Source: Candidatus Hinthialibacter antarcticus
GTDB taxonomy: Bacteria; Hinthialibacterota; Hinthialibacteria; Hinthialibacterales; Hinthialibacteraceae
Length of the DNA: 64,000 bases
Assembly (NCBI GenBank): GCA_030765645.1
Contig: JAVCCE010000073.1
Location: forward strand, 50,913 to 114,912
Reading direction: 5' to 3'
The notes below the pieces were generated by a model. That model was not told the origin of the DNA, did no database searches, and was given only the letters and a program-made list of their open reading frames with translations. Position numbers and translations under genes: made by a program. Below, piece by piece: positions 10,369 through 19,631 of this stretch (within the stretch, counting starts at the first letter, position 1; each line of letters starts with the position of its first letter).

Positions 10369-10449
10369 AAGATTTCAGCATACACTACAACACGTGCGCT
10401 GTAGGCGACGGGCGGGCGCCGCAGCAAAACCGTAAGGGGTCGTCTACGA

Positions 10450-11343
10450 ATGCTGTTTCGACCAGAAAAACAAAATCCCTATCGCCCTAAAAAGACGAAT
10501 TGGATCAGTCCGCGCCTCATCGCGGGGACGTTGGTGCTTATTGCGGTTGTGTTGATGCTGCTTTACGCGCCATTGCCCAATCGCACGTCGTCGTCACCCT
10601 TCGCGCGCGTGCTGCTTGCGCCGCTTTCTCTCTTACAATCCGCCCGGGGTTTTGCGTTCAATACGGCGCGCCGAATTAGCGACCGCTTTATCTCATTAGA
10701 AGAAGTCGAGACGTTACGGGGCGACATTCAGGGCCTGCAAGCGGAAAATACCAAACTGCGTTTTCAGTTGCAGCGGCATGAAGCGTACGTTGATGCGTTG
10801 CGGCTGCCCCGTGAAGTCGAATATCAAACGCTTCCCGTGATTGTGTTGTTTCGGGATTTTCGTTTGACGCACGATATCATCATCAATCGCGGCGGCAACG
10901 ACGGCCTGGCGGTGAACATGCCGGTTTGGACCGGCGAAGGCCTGGTGGGGCGGGTTCGAATGGTGACGAAGAATTTCGCCAAGGTGCTGGTGTTGACCGA
11001 CCCCGGCAGTTCGATTGGCGTCTATGTTGAAGGTTCGCCGTATGAAGGCGTGTTGCGCGGCAGCAACGGCTCAACACAACTGGTTCTCGAAGATTTGCAC
11101 ATGACCACCCAAGGGGAAGAAATGCACTCGCCGACCCCGGGACAAGAGGTTCGCACCTCCGGCACCGGGTTGGTGTTTCCACGCGGCTTGCTCGCTGGCT
11201 ATGTTTCGAGCGTGACGTCTGATACCGGCATCGCAGTTGACGCGGCGCTGAATATCAATACCGTCCAATCGGCGCTGGTATTTACGAATACGTCGTACCG
11301 CGATGAAGTGTTGTCATTGTTAGACAGCATCGGAGATCAATAG
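10450..11343 (+). CDS. mreC: Rod shape-determining protein MreC
   Basis: A bitopic inner-membrane scaffold that links MreB to the periplasmic elongation machinery. One transmembrane helix (about residues 25-42, LIAGTLVLIAVVLMLLY) is followed by a periplasmic coiled coil (about 80-112, LEEVETLRGDIQGLQAENTK) and the beta-rich MreC core with INRGGNDGL and the ...PGSSIGVYVEGS... segments. The 297 residues match the family. The stop overlaps the GTG start of mreD by one base, which indicates translational coupling. Confidence 0.95.
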   Translation: MLFRPEKQNPYRPKKTNWISPRLIAGTLVLIAVVLMLLYAPLPNRTSSSPFARVLLAPLSLLQSARGFAFNTARRISDRFISLEEVETLRGDIQGLQAENTKLRFQLQRHEAYVDALRLPREVEYQTLPVIVLFRDFRLTHDIIINRGGNDGLAVNMPVWTGEGLVGRVRMVTKNFAKVLVLTDPGSSIGVYVEGSPYEGVLRGSNGSTQLVLEDLHMTTQGEEMHSPTPGQEVRTSGTGLVFPRGLLAGYVSSVTSDTGIAVDAALNINTVQSALVFTNTSYRDEVLSLLDSIGDQ

Positions 11344-11852
11344 TGGCATCCGCATTGATCGTGGTTTTGGGATTTGGCTTGAATTACGGCCTCCGGGCCT
11401 TATTGAGTCTTGACCCGTGGACGCCCGATATCTTGCTGATGGCAGTCGCGTATCTGGCGTTAACCCGCCCGCGGGGCGAAGCATACGTCATGGCGTTTGC
11501 CGCCGGGCTGCTTTGGGACCTCGCGCTCTTAGACCACATTGGTTCTCATTCTCTTTTGTATATCGCCGCTGTCGCCGCCGCCGTGAAAATGAAATCAATT
11601 CTCTGGGCGCAATACGCCGTGTCCCGTCTTGTGATGGGGTATGTATTGACGGTGTTTGTCCGCTTTGGAGAAGTGATCTTCTGGTTGTCATTTTTGGGCA
11701 ATGAAATTCCCTTTTCTTATTCGGAGTATTACATTCTCTGGGGGCCGCTTGTGACAGGGGTTTTATTCGCTATCGTCCCATGGCGCGCGACGCCGATTCA
11801 ACTCTCAGGGCGCACCCCGCAAATGCTGTTTTCGGAGAAGACCTCCTCATGA
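11343..11852 (+). CDS. mreD: Rod shape-determining protein MreD
   Basis: A small polytopic membrane partner of MreC. The 169 residues consist of about five hydrophobic segments with little else, for example MASALIVVLGFGLNYGL and LLMAVAYLALTRP, and the family GLLWDLALLDHIGSHSL region. Translation starts at a GTG that overlaps the mreC stop (TAGTG). The stop in turn overlaps the next ATG (ATGA at 11849). The product is recognised mainly from size, topology and position in the cluster. Confidence 0.9.
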   Translation: MASALIVVLGFGLNYGLRALLSLDPWTPDILLMAVAYLALTRPRGEAYVMAFAAGLLWDLALLDHIGSHSLLYIAAVAAAVKMKSILWAQYAVSRLVMGYVLTVFVRFGEVIFWLSFLGNEIPFSYSEYYILWGPLVTGVLFAIVPWRATPIQLSGRTPQMLFSEKTSS

Positions 11853-13666
11853 AGCGCAAAAAATCGCCGCTTCATTCCAAGCCCAATCTGGTCGACCGCC
11901 GCTTACAGATTTTTCTGTTGGTCGCCATAGGGGCTTTCTGCATCTTAGTCTTTCGGCTGTGGACCATTCAGATTTATCAAAACGAAAAATACGTCAAATT
12001 ATCCGAACGCAACTTTTACCGTGAAGTTCCCGTTTTAAGCGAACGGGGACGCATTCTTGACCGCAATGGTTGGGTGTTGGCTTCGGACGAAAATTTCTGG
12101 GACGTATGGATACCGATTGCCAAGCGCTCCGGCGGCAAAAACGTGGTTACGCCGAACGTGAAGCGCTCCCTGGAATTGTTGTCGGATATTTTAGATGAAT
12201 CCTATGCGGTGTTGGAATCAAAATACACCAACGGCAAGCGCAATTATCACTATAAACAAAACCGCGTACGGGTGGCGTCGCGTATTTCATGGCAGTATTA
12301 CGTTTCGATTCGCGAGCGCACGATTGAGTTTCCCAGCAAGGCGATGGTGTTTACGCAGCCGGTGCCGACGCGGCGTTATTGGTTTGAAGAAAGCGCGTCG
12401 CATATTCTGGGGTATACCGGAGAGATCAACAAACGCGAACTCGAATCGCGTGAGCGGCAGGGGTATAAATCAGGCGACCGCATAGGCCGCACTGGCATCG
12501 AACGCCAATACGAATTGCTCTTGCGCGGCATCGACGGCGTGAACAAGGTCATCGTCGATAAATATGAAATTCAACAGGGGCAGGCGAAGCCGAAAGAACT
12601 CGCAAAGCCGGGCAGCGATGTTGTGCTCAATCTCGACAAAGATTTGCAGCAAGCGGCGGAGATGATCTTGGGCGTATCAGAGGGCATCATCATCGCGTCT
12701 GATCCGCGCAACGGCGCCATTTTGGCGATGGCGAATTACCCGAGGTTTAATCCACACCGGCCCGGCGATTACATGAATGACAAAGACCAGCCGTTGTTTC
12801 ATAAAGCAGTTGCCGGATCGTTCGAGCCCGGCTCTGTTTTTAAGGTATTTGAGACGCTCGCGTTGCTTGAAGCCGATGGGTATTATTTAAACCCGAACGA
12901 CACCGTTTATTGCCCCGGTGTCTTTACATATCCAGGAGGCGCTTCGAGATGTCATAAACGCGAAGGGCATGGACACCTGAATATGTACGGCGCTGTCGCC
13001 AAGTCATGCAACGTATATTTTTATACGAAAATTACGCAGTTAGGTTTTGAGAGGCTTTACCCCTGGATGGCCGAGTTCGGGTTGAATCGTCTCACCAATA
13101 TTGATCTTCCCAATGAGAGAATTGAGCCATTTCCAACGCCTAAATATTTTGGCGACATGGTGAATATTTCGATTGGGCAAGGCGACCTATTGCTGACGCC
13201 GATTCAAGTGGCGACTGCATTGAATGCCATCGCCAACCGCGGCACGGTGTATCAACCGCAATTGGCGCAGAAAATTCTCGCGCCCGACGAGCGGGTGATG
13301 CAAGTCTTCGAACCCAAAGTCGCGCACCAGATCGACGCCTCAACCGAAACCTGGGATATCATCCATCAATCCATGTGGGACGTCGTCAACGCGGGCGGCA
13401 CCGGCCGCCGCATCATCAAAGACGACGATAATTTTGAAATTGCCGCCAAGACGGGCACCGCGCAAACCTCGATCGGCGATTTGACCCACGCCTGGTTTGT
13501 TTGTTTCGCTCCATACGACAACCCCGAAATTACGATTACCGTCATTACCGAGCTCGCAGGGCACGGCGGCGAACAGGCCGCGCCCCTAGCCCGCCAGTTG
13601 TTAGACGTTTACTTCGGGCGCTTAAACGTCGAAGACTTGATGAGCGAACCGCTCGTGAGGTTGTAG
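11849..13666 (+). CDS. mrdA: Penicillin-binding protein 2, elongasome transpeptidase
   Basis: A class B PBP that cross-links side-wall peptidoglycan with RodA. It has one N-terminal transmembrane helix (about residues 20-40, FLLVAIGAFCILVFRLW), a pedestal domain containing ERGRILDRNG and RIGRTGIERQYE, then the transpeptidase domain with the active-site GSVFK motif (about residue 329), SCN (about 391) and KTGTA (about 533). Length is 605 residues. An ATG at 11780 inside mreD would add 23 residues, but 11849 overlaps the mreD stop as ATGA and places the TM helix normally. Confidence 0.95.
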   Translation: MKRKKSPLHSKPNLVDRRLQIFLLVAIGAFCILVFRLWTIQIYQNEKYVKLSERNFYREVPVLSERGRILDRNGWVLASDENFWDVWIPIAKRSGGKNVVTPNVKRSLELLSDILDESYAVLESKYTNGKRNYHYKQNRVRVASRISWQYYVSIRERTIEFPSKAMVFTQPVPTRRYWFEESASHILGYTGEINKRELESRERQGYKSGDRIGRTGIERQYELLLRGIDGVNKVIVDKYEIQQGQAKPKELAKPGSDVVLNLDKDLQQAAEMILGVSEGIIIASDPRNGAILAMANYPRFNPHRPGDYMNDKDQPLFHKAVAGSFEPGSVFKVFETLALLEADGYYLNPNDTVYCPGVFTYPGGASRCHKREGHGHLNMYGAVAKSCNVYFYTKITQLGFERLYPWMAEFGLNRLTNIDLPNERIEPFPTPKYFGDMVNISIGQGDLLLTPIQVATALNAIANRGTVYQPQLAQKILAPDERVMQVFEPKVAHQIDASTETWDIIHQSMWDVVNAGGTGRRIIKDDDNFEIAAKTGTAQTSIGDLTHAWFVCFAPYDNPEITITVITELAGHGGEQAAPLARQLLDVYFGRLNVEDLMSEPLVRL

Positions 13667-13668
13667 GC

Positions 13669-14985
13669 ATGTTTAAGATCGCCTCACTGACGGAAATCGA
13701 CTATTTGACGCTGCTGTTGGCTTGCTCGGTATTGGGTCTGGGCCTGGCGTCGATTACGGGCGCAACCTATACCGGAACTGGCAACCAGTGGTTTTCGCAA
13801 ATGAAATGGGTGTTGCTCGGCTTTCCATTATTAGTCGGCGTTTTATTTATCGACTACAGACAGATGGTTCGTTACGCGCCTATTTTTTATATTCTGGGCA
13901 TTGTTGGCTTGATGTTGTGTTTTGCCCCGATGATTGGTCACAAAAGTCACGGCGCCAGTTCGTGGCTCAAAGTCGGCCCTCTATCCATGCAGCCGTCCGA
14001 GGTCGTCAAATTGACTACGCTGCTTATGTTGGCGCGGTGGTTGGGCGCCCGCAAAGGCCAATGGGAGGGTTTGTTAGATGTATTAAAACCACTCACAATC
14101 GGCGTACTGCCGTCGCTGGTGATTTTGGCGCAGCCTGACCTGGGGACGGCGATTGTGTTCGGCCCCATGACGCTGGTGTTGATGTTCGTCGCGGGGCTTC
14201 CCATTACTCATTTATGTTTGGTGCTCTCGCCCGTGTTTTGTTTGCTGGGCGCGTTTCATTCGGTTGAAGTCATTTTGTTATGGGTGGCCGGGCTTACGGC
14301 GCTATTGCTCGCTTCCATCTGGAACCGCGTTCCCTGGACGTTATGGCTGCCGTTTTTGGCGCTGGCGGGCGCGGCTTACGGCGGCGTGTTCGTCTATGGA
14401 GAAACCATTTGGAACAAACTGCCATCTCACCATCAAGCGCGCATCGAGAATTATCTGAACCCGGAAGCCAACATGCGCGACACGGGCTACAACATTATGC
14501 AATCAAAAATCGCGCTCGGTTCCGGTGGCTTTAAAGGCAAGGGGATGTTCAACAGCACCCAGGCGGAATATGAATTCTTGCCCGAATACGAGCATGATTT
14601 CGCTTTTTCTATTTTGGGTGAACAGATGGGGTTCATTGGCGGCGCCGTCTTGTTGGGGCTGTTTTTATTATTGATTACGCGCGGGGTCGATACCGCGATG
14701 GAGTCTCGTTCGCTCGAAGGCGCGTTGATTGCCGCCGGGGTGATTTCGATCTTCTTCGCCCATATTTTCATTAACGTCGGTATGGTGACGGGCGTTTTGC
14801 CGGTGACTGGACTGCCGCTGACGTTTGTCTCGTACGGCGGTACATTCATGCTGACCAATATGGTTGGGGTCGGCTTATTATTAAATATTCGGATGCAAGC
14901 GCGGCGCGTAGAAGACCCCGAAGCGCGCTTTACCGGACGCCCTCCAATGGCCCTGCCTACCAAAGTTGATGACGACCAGTTTTAA
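13669..14985 (+). CDS. rodA: Peptidoglycan glycosyltransferase RodA (SEDS family)
   Basis: A SEDS glycosyltransferase that polymerises lipid II during elongation, in complex with PBP2. The 438 residues hold about ten membrane segments. Family signatures are seen: HGASSWLKVGPLSMQPSEVVKL, the YNIMQSKIALGSGGFKGKG loop, EYEHDFAFSILGEQMGFIGG, and GVLPVTGLPLTFVSYGG near the end. The start at 13669 is two bases after the mrdA stop and begins MFKIASLTEID. An open frame reaching back to 13501 lies inside mrdA and is rejected. This is the last gene of the elongasome cluster. Confidence 0.96.
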   Translation: MFKIASLTEIDYLTLLLACSVLGLGLASITGATYTGTGNQWFSQMKWVLLGFPLLVGVLFIDYRQMVRYAPIFYILGIVGLMLCFAPMIGHKSHGASSWLKVGPLSMQPSEVVKLTTLLMLARWLGARKGQWEGLLDVLKPLTIGVLPSLVILAQPDLGTAIVFGPMTLVLMFVAGLPITHLCLVLSPVFCLLGAFHSVEVILLWVAGLTALLLASIWNRVPWTLWLPFLALAGAAYGGVFVYGETIWNKLPSHHQARIENYLNPEANMRDTGYNIMQSKIALGSGGFKGKGMFNSTQAEYEFLPEYEHDFAFSILGEQMGFIGGAVLLGLFLLLITRGVDTAMESRSLEGALIAAGVISIFFAHIFINVGMVTGVLPVTGLPLTFVSYGGTFMLTNMVGVGLLLNIRMQARRVEDPEARFTGRPPMALPTKVDDDQF

Positions 14986-15033
14986 CATTTCATTTTGTAT
15001 TTACCCGTCCGTGAAAATGAGTAAAATTCAAAG

Positions 15034-15061
15034 TTCACAAATTCCAATTGTAAGGTATGAT
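15034..15061 (+). promoter_or_regulatory. Candidate sigma-70 promoter of ppk2
   Basis: -35 TTCACA (15034-15039), a 16-base spacer and -10 TATGAT (15056-15061), each one mismatch from consensus. It lies about 100 bases before the likely ppk2 start. Confidence 0.45.
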
Positions 15062-15159
15062 AAATAGATTGGTTATGAGCGCATCCCACATTGTGCTTTG
15101 TTGTGTTATGGGCAGGGTTGAATAGATTTATTGCAAACAACCTTGATTCGGAGAGGATA

Positions 15160-16077
15160 ATGATGGCAAATTCACAAGCCTCAAAAGTAAATCTCGTTCA
15201 ACCCAAAAAATGGTTCAAAGAGCAGGGAATTGATCCCAAAACGCTGAAGAGGCATTCCGATATCCTTGAACTTTGCTACAAGCGCGGCACATACCCTTAT
15301 AACAAAAAAATGAAAACGGATGAGTACGAACACCTCAAAAAAGAGTTACAGGTCGAACTGCTCAAAATGCAACGCTGGGTGCGGGAGACTGGACAAAAAC
15401 TTATCCTCCTGTTTGAAGGTCGTGATGCGGCCGGTAAGGGAGGAACGATAAAGCGTTTCACCGAACACTTGAATCCACGCAGCGCTCGCGTCGTCGCGCT
15501 GGAAAAACCCACGGAGCGCGAACGTGGCCAATGGTTTTTTCAACGCTATATCGAGCATTTCCCTACGGCGGGCGAGATCGTGATGTATGACCGTTCGTGG
15601 TATAACCGCGCCGGGGTCGAGCGCGTGATGGGGTTCTGTACAGATGGTGAATACCTTGAGTTTATGCGGCAATGCCCTCCGCTTGAGCGGATGTTGGTCA
15701 ATAGCGGCATCACTCTCGTGAAATATTGGTTTTCCGTCAGTCGGGAAGAGCAATACCGCCGCTTTCAATCCCGCAAAGAAGACCTGCTAAAGCAATGGAA
15801 ACTAAGCCCCGTCGATTTGGAATCTCTCGATAAATGGGATGAATATACAGAGGCAAAAGAGGCGATGTTTTTTCATACCGATACGGCGGATGCGCCCTGG
15901 ACGGTGGTGAAATCGGATGACAAAAAAAGAGCGCGCATTAATTGTATGCGGCATCTTTTGAACAAGTTGAATTATGCCGGCAAAGACCCAAAAGTTGCTG
16001 TTCCAAACGACCCGCTCATCGTCGGCGATACGTCGAGTATTTATGATTCAGTTGAGCACAGAACGAAAGAAAAATAG
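15160..16077 (+). CDS. ppk2: Polyphosphate kinase 2
   Basis: Transfers phosphate between polyphosphate and nucleotides, usually regenerating NTP or NDP from polyP. The P-loop-like EGRDAAGKGGT is at about residues 86-96. Further PPK2 signatures are LNPRSARVVALEKPTERERG, the YDRSWYNRAGVERVMGFC lid region and WFSVSREEQYRRFQSR. Length is about 305 residues, with no duplicated domain. Two adjacent ATGs (15160 and 15163) follow GGAGAGG; an earlier in-frame ATG at 15091 lacks a site and is unlikely. Monocistronic, with its own promoter and terminator. It is class I-like, but the nucleotide preference is not determined. Confidence 0.94.
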   Translation: MMANSQASKVNLVQPKKWFKEQGIDPKTLKRHSDILELCYKRGTYPYNKKMKTDEYEHLKKELQVELLKMQRWVRETGQKLILLFEGRDAAGKGGTIKRFTEHLNPRSARVVALEKPTERERGQWFFQRYIEHFPTAGEIVMYDRSWYNRAGVERVMGFCTDGEYLEFMRQCPPLERMLVNSGITLVKYWFSVSREEQYRRFQSRKEDLLKQWKLSPVDLESLDKWDEYTEAKEAMFFHTDTADAPWTVVKSDDKKRARINCMRHLLNKLNYAGKDPKVAVPNDPLIVGDTSSIYDSVEHRTKEK

Positions 16078-16163
16078 CGAGTTGCGCCAAAGGGGCCTCG
16101 TTAGGGCGTCCTTTCGTTTTGGCGGGCAATCGGTCAAGAAAATTTCGACAGAGCATCTGAATG

Positions 16164-16193
16164 ACGCCGGGTTTTGATCGCCCGGCGTTTTTT
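16164..16193 (+). terminator. Rho-independent terminator of ppk2
   Basis: ACGCCGGG (16164-16171), a nine-base loop, CCCGGCGT (16181-16188), then a T-tract. A perfect eight-pair GC-rich stem about 90 bases past the ppk2 stop. Confidence 0.88.
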
Positions 16194-16297
16194 GTGTTTT
16201 CTTAGGAATTACGGTTTTTTCTTCTCTATACGTTTCCACTTGGGCGCTTCTCTATTAAAATGATGGAACCCTTTTTTCTGGAAATGATGAACCCACA

Positions 16298-18661
16298 ATG
16301 ACGTCTTTTATAAACGAAGCCGACTATAACGACCCAAAAAAACTGATCGCTATTCTCAAGCAAAACGCAATTGCGTTGACGCCGGACGAAGCCGTCTCGA
16401 TCAAAGACCGCATTGGCCGCCTGCCGTCGCGCGCGGAACTGTTCGTTTTCAACATCGAATGGAGCGAACACTGTTCGTACAAAAGCAGCAAGCGCTTGCT
16501 GAAAGAATATCTCCCTATTGATGGCCGCTATGTGATTCAAGGCCCCGAAGAAGACGCGGGCATCGTGGAACTGTGCGTCCATAACGGCGAAAAATGGGGC
16601 ATCGTCTTTGCGCACGAAAGCCATAATCACCCCTCGCAGGTGTTGCCCTTTGAAGGCGCTGCGACCGGCGTCGGCGGCATTGTGCGCGACGTGGACTGTA
16701 TGGGCGCATCGGTGATCGGCGTGGCGGATTCGTTACGCTTCGGTGATCCCAATGGGAAATTCGGCGAGCGCAGCCAGGCGATTGCCGAGGGCGTCGTTGA
16801 AGGCATTTATAGTTATGGCAATGCGCTGGGCGTGCCCAATTTAGGCGGCGATACGGTCTATCACGAGAAATATGACGACAACTGTCTGGTGAACGTGATC
16901 GCCATTGGCCTCCTGCGCGAAAGCGAGATCATCCACAGCCGCGTTCCACCTGAAGGCGAAGGCTACGATCTCATATTGATCGGCAAGCCGACGGACCGTT
17001 CGGGCTTTGGCGGCGCGGCGTTCGCGTCCGGCGTGTTAGACCAAGATAATGAAGAAGAAAACAAAGGCGCGGTGCAGGTTCCCGACCCGTTTTTGAAAAA
17101 TGTGTTGCTGCATTACAAAGCGACCCATGCGGTGAAAGAACTGCTCAGGCAAAAAGGCGTCAAAGCGGGCATGAAAGACCTGGGCGCGGGCGGCATCGCG
17201 TGTTGCGCGTCGGAAATCGGCGCCAGCGGCGGCTTCGGCGTTGATATTCAATTAGAGAATGTCCATATTTCCGAGCCTGATCTGCCTGCGGAAATTATTC
17301 TCTGCGCGGAAACGCAAGAGCGCTACATTTGGGCGGTCCCGCCGGAGATCACCCCGGACGTGTTGCGCATCTATAACGAAGAGTGGGAACTACCCACCAT
17401 CTGCGCGGGCGCGGGCGCGCGCGTCATCGGCAAGGTCATCAAAGAACAACAAATGCGGGTCACTCATCACGGCGAAGTGGTGGTTGATCTTCCCATTGAG
17501 TTTGTGGTGGAAGGCATTCAGTACAAACGCGAATCAAAGCAACCAACGCAGACCTTTGAAGAACCCACGTTGGCGCTTCCTGACGATTGGAACGGCCTAC
17601 TGTTTGATTTGTTGAAGCAGCCGAATATTTGCTCGAAAGATTTCATCTATCGCCATTACGATACCGAGGTGCAGGGGCGCGGGTATATTCGCCCAGGCGA
17701 GGCGGACGCGGCGGTATTTGTCCCGCTGGATGACGCGCCGGTTGGCGCAGCGTTGGCGGTTGACGGCAACCCGTTTTACGGCGAGCTATCGCCCTATTGG
17801 GGCGCGGCGACGGCGGTCGCTGAATGTATGCGCAATATCGCCGCCGTGGGCGCGACGCCTCGCGCAATGACTGACAACTTGAATTACGGCAACCCCGAAA
17901 AGCCCGAAGATTTCTGGGCATTGGAAGAAGGCGTTAAAGGTTTGGCGGACGCGGCGAGAAATTTATATGACCCCAACCGCGAGCCGGAAGCGGTTCCGTT
18001 TGTGTCGGGCAACGTCTCGTTATACAACCATTCCACCACCGGGCTTTCGATTCCGCCCTCGCCGATTGTGGCGTGCATTGGCGTGATTGAACACGCGGGC
18101 AAAGCGTTGACGCTTGATTTGAAACAAGCGGGCAACCTCTTGGTTCTGGTCGGCGAGCGCTACGACGAATTGGGCGGCTCAGCGTATTACCAAACGCGTA
18201 AAGCCGGGCTGGGCGCCAACGTCCCTCAAGTGCGCTTCGAGCAGGAGCGTGGAATCATCTATGGAACCATCGCTGCGATTGACCAGGAACTGGCGGCGTC
18301 CGCGCATGACATTTCGAACGGCGGTTTGGCGTTGAGCGCGGTCGAGATGATGTTGGCTTGTCATCAGTCCGCTAATTTTGGCGTCGAATTAAAACTAAGC
18401 AGCCTGGGTTCCGACTTGCGGGATGATACGCTGCTGTTTTCCGAATCAGGCGGCATGGTTCTCGAAGTCGATCCCGCGAAGTTAGACGCCGTGAAAGCGT
18501 TATACAAAGACTATGGACATACGCCGGTTGTAATCGGCAAGGTGACCGACCAAGCGAAATTTGTTGTTCTTGATAAACAAGAGAAAATCATCATTGATGC
18601 GCCGCGCGCTGATTTACAAATTGCATGGCGCGGCGACTACAGCCTGACCCTAGCTACATAA
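16298..18661 (+). CDS. purL: Phosphoribosylformylglycinamidine synthase subunit PurL
   Basis: The ATP-dependent synthetase subunit of FGAM synthase, step four of purine biosynthesis. Visible signatures are EWSEHCSYKSSK (about residue 50), FAHESHNHPSQVLPFEGAATGVGG, NLGGDT, GMKDLGAGGIACCASE and AHDISNGGLALSAVE. The 787 residues make it the small PurL type that works as PurL/PurQ/PurS rather than the fused 1,300-residue enzyme. There is no strong Shine-Dalgarno sequence before the ATG. purQ follows 19 bases later. No purS is seen next to it. Confidence 0.97.
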   Translation: MTSFINEADYNDPKKLIAILKQNAIALTPDEAVSIKDRIGRLPSRAELFVFNIEWSEHCSYKSSKRLLKEYLPIDGRYVIQGPEEDAGIVELCVHNGEKWGIVFAHESHNHPSQVLPFEGAATGVGGIVRDVDCMGASVIGVADSLRFGDPNGKFGERSQAIAEGVVEGIYSYGNALGVPNLGGDTVYHEKYDDNCLVNVIAIGLLRESEIIHSRVPPEGEGYDLILIGKPTDRSGFGGAAFASGVLDQDNEEENKGAVQVPDPFLKNVLLHYKATHAVKELLRQKGVKAGMKDLGAGGIACCASEIGASGGFGVDIQLENVHISEPDLPAEIILCAETQERYIWAVPPEITPDVLRIYNEEWELPTICAGAGARVIGKVIKEQQMRVTHHGEVVVDLPIEFVVEGIQYKRESKQPTQTFEEPTLALPDDWNGLLFDLLKQPNICSKDFIYRHYDTEVQGRGYIRPGEADAAVFVPLDDAPVGAALAVDGNPFYGELSPYWGAATAVAECMRNIAAVGATPRAMTDNLNYGNPEKPEDFWALEEGVKGLADAARNLYDPNREPEAVPFVSGNVSLYNHSTTGLSIPPSPIVACIGVIEHAGKALTLDLKQAGNLLVLVGERYDELGGSAYYQTRKAGLGANVPQVRFEQERGIIYGTIAAIDQELAASAHDISNGGLALSAVEMMLACHQSANFGVELKLSSLGSDLRDDTLLFSESGGMVLEVDPAKLDAVKALYKDYGHTPVVIGKVTDQAKFVVLDKQEKIIIDAPRADLQIAWRGDYSLTLAT

Positions 18662-18680
18662 GAGATTGAAGGATGAAGGC

Positions 18681-19523
18681 ATGACGGATACGCCTATTAT
18701 TGCGGTGCTGCAGTTTCCCGGCAGCAATTGTGAATCAGAAACAGCCCGCGCATTGCGTTGGGTGGGCTTACAGGCTGAAGTGTTTCGCTGGAACCGGCCT
18801 GCGGCGCAACTCGCCCATTTTGACGGCTACATTGTTCCTGGCGGGTTTTCGTATGAAGACCGCGTTCGCGCGGGCGTGATCGCCGCCAAAGAGCCGCTTC
18901 TCGATCAGCTCGCAACCGAAGCCGAACAGGGAAAGCCCATTCTCGGCATCTGCAACGGCGCCCAAATTTTATTAGAAACCGGGCTGGTTCCCGGGTTGCA
19001 TCCAGGCAAAGTTGAGATGGCGCTGGCCCGAAATTATATGACCCATCAGGGCCATGTCGTCCGGCGCGGCCACCATTGCAGTTGGGTGAACCTGCGCTGT
19101 GAAGTCGCAGCGGAGCGTACGCCATTCACTGGCGGATTAAACGCAGGCGTGGTTTCGCCGATGACGGTTTCACACGGCGAGGGGCGCTTTACGACGAACA
19201 ATACCGAGTTATTGCAAGAGCTCGAACGCAATAACCAGATCGTTTGGCGCTACTGCAATGATGCCACCGAGACGCCCGAAGGACTTCCTACAAACCCGAA
19301 CGGATCATTGTCGAATATCGCGGGGTTGTGCAATCCTAAGGGCAATGTGACCGCCTTGATGCCGCACCCGGAGCGGTCCTTCTTTTTACGCCAGACGCCG
19401 CCGATCTGGGCGGGCGCATGGGGCGACAAGCGCCGCGCCGCTGCTGGCAAAGCAGAACAGTGGGATGAACCCGGCCCTGGCTATAGCGTGTTTTCTTCGT
19501 TGAAGCAATATTTTAGTCAATAA
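18681..19523 (+). CDS. purQ: Phosphoribosylformylglycinamidine synthase subunit PurQ
   Basis: The glutaminase subunit that supplies ammonia to PurL. It is a class I amidotransferase: the nucleophile Cys is in GICNGAQILLE (about residue 93), and the His/Glu pair is in LMPHPERSFF. The N-terminal VLQFPGSNCESET is typical. It is 280 residues, longer than the 220-230 of Gram-positive PurQ because of inserts around CSWVNLRCE and near the C-terminus. The ATG at 18681 is preceded by AAGGA at seven bases, so an earlier TTG (18666) is less likely. Probably co-transcribed with purL. Confidence 0.95.
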   Translation: MTDTPIIAVLQFPGSNCESETARALRWVGLQAEVFRWNRPAAQLAHFDGYIVPGGFSYEDRVRAGVIAAKEPLLDQLATEAEQGKPILGICNGAQILLETGLVPGLHPGKVEMALARNYMTHQGHVVRRGHHCSWVNLRCEVAAERTPFTGGLNAGVVSPMTVSHGEGRFTTNNTELLQELERNNQIVWRYCNDATETPEGLPTNPNGSLSNIAGLCNPKGNVTALMPHPERSFFLRQTPPIWAGAWGDKRRAAAGKAEQWDEPGPGYSVFSSLKQYFSQ

Positions 19524-19542
19524 GACAAGTATGAAATAGACA

Positions 19543-19572
19543 CTTACACTATTTTTGTCGATCCGATACAAT
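19543..19572 (+). promoter_or_regulatory. Weak candidate promoter of the HD-GYP gene
   Basis: CTTACA (19543-19548), an 18-base spacer and TACAAT (19567-19572). It lies about 60 bases before the gene start, in an AT-rich gap after purQ. Confidence 0.3.
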
Positions 19573-19631
19573 CTACAAGTATGCAGTAGTGGAATTGAAT
19601 AGTCTCAATGTATGTTTGAAAGTGAGATGTA

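Noticed and set aside
11780..11848. Upstream start for mrdA
   Set aside because: It would overlap mreD by 73 bases and add residues before the normal TM anchor. The 11849 start overlaps the mreD stop as ATGA.
13501..13668. Upstream start for rodA
   Set aside because: The segment lies inside mrdA in another frame, and the Arg-rich N-terminus is unlike RodA.
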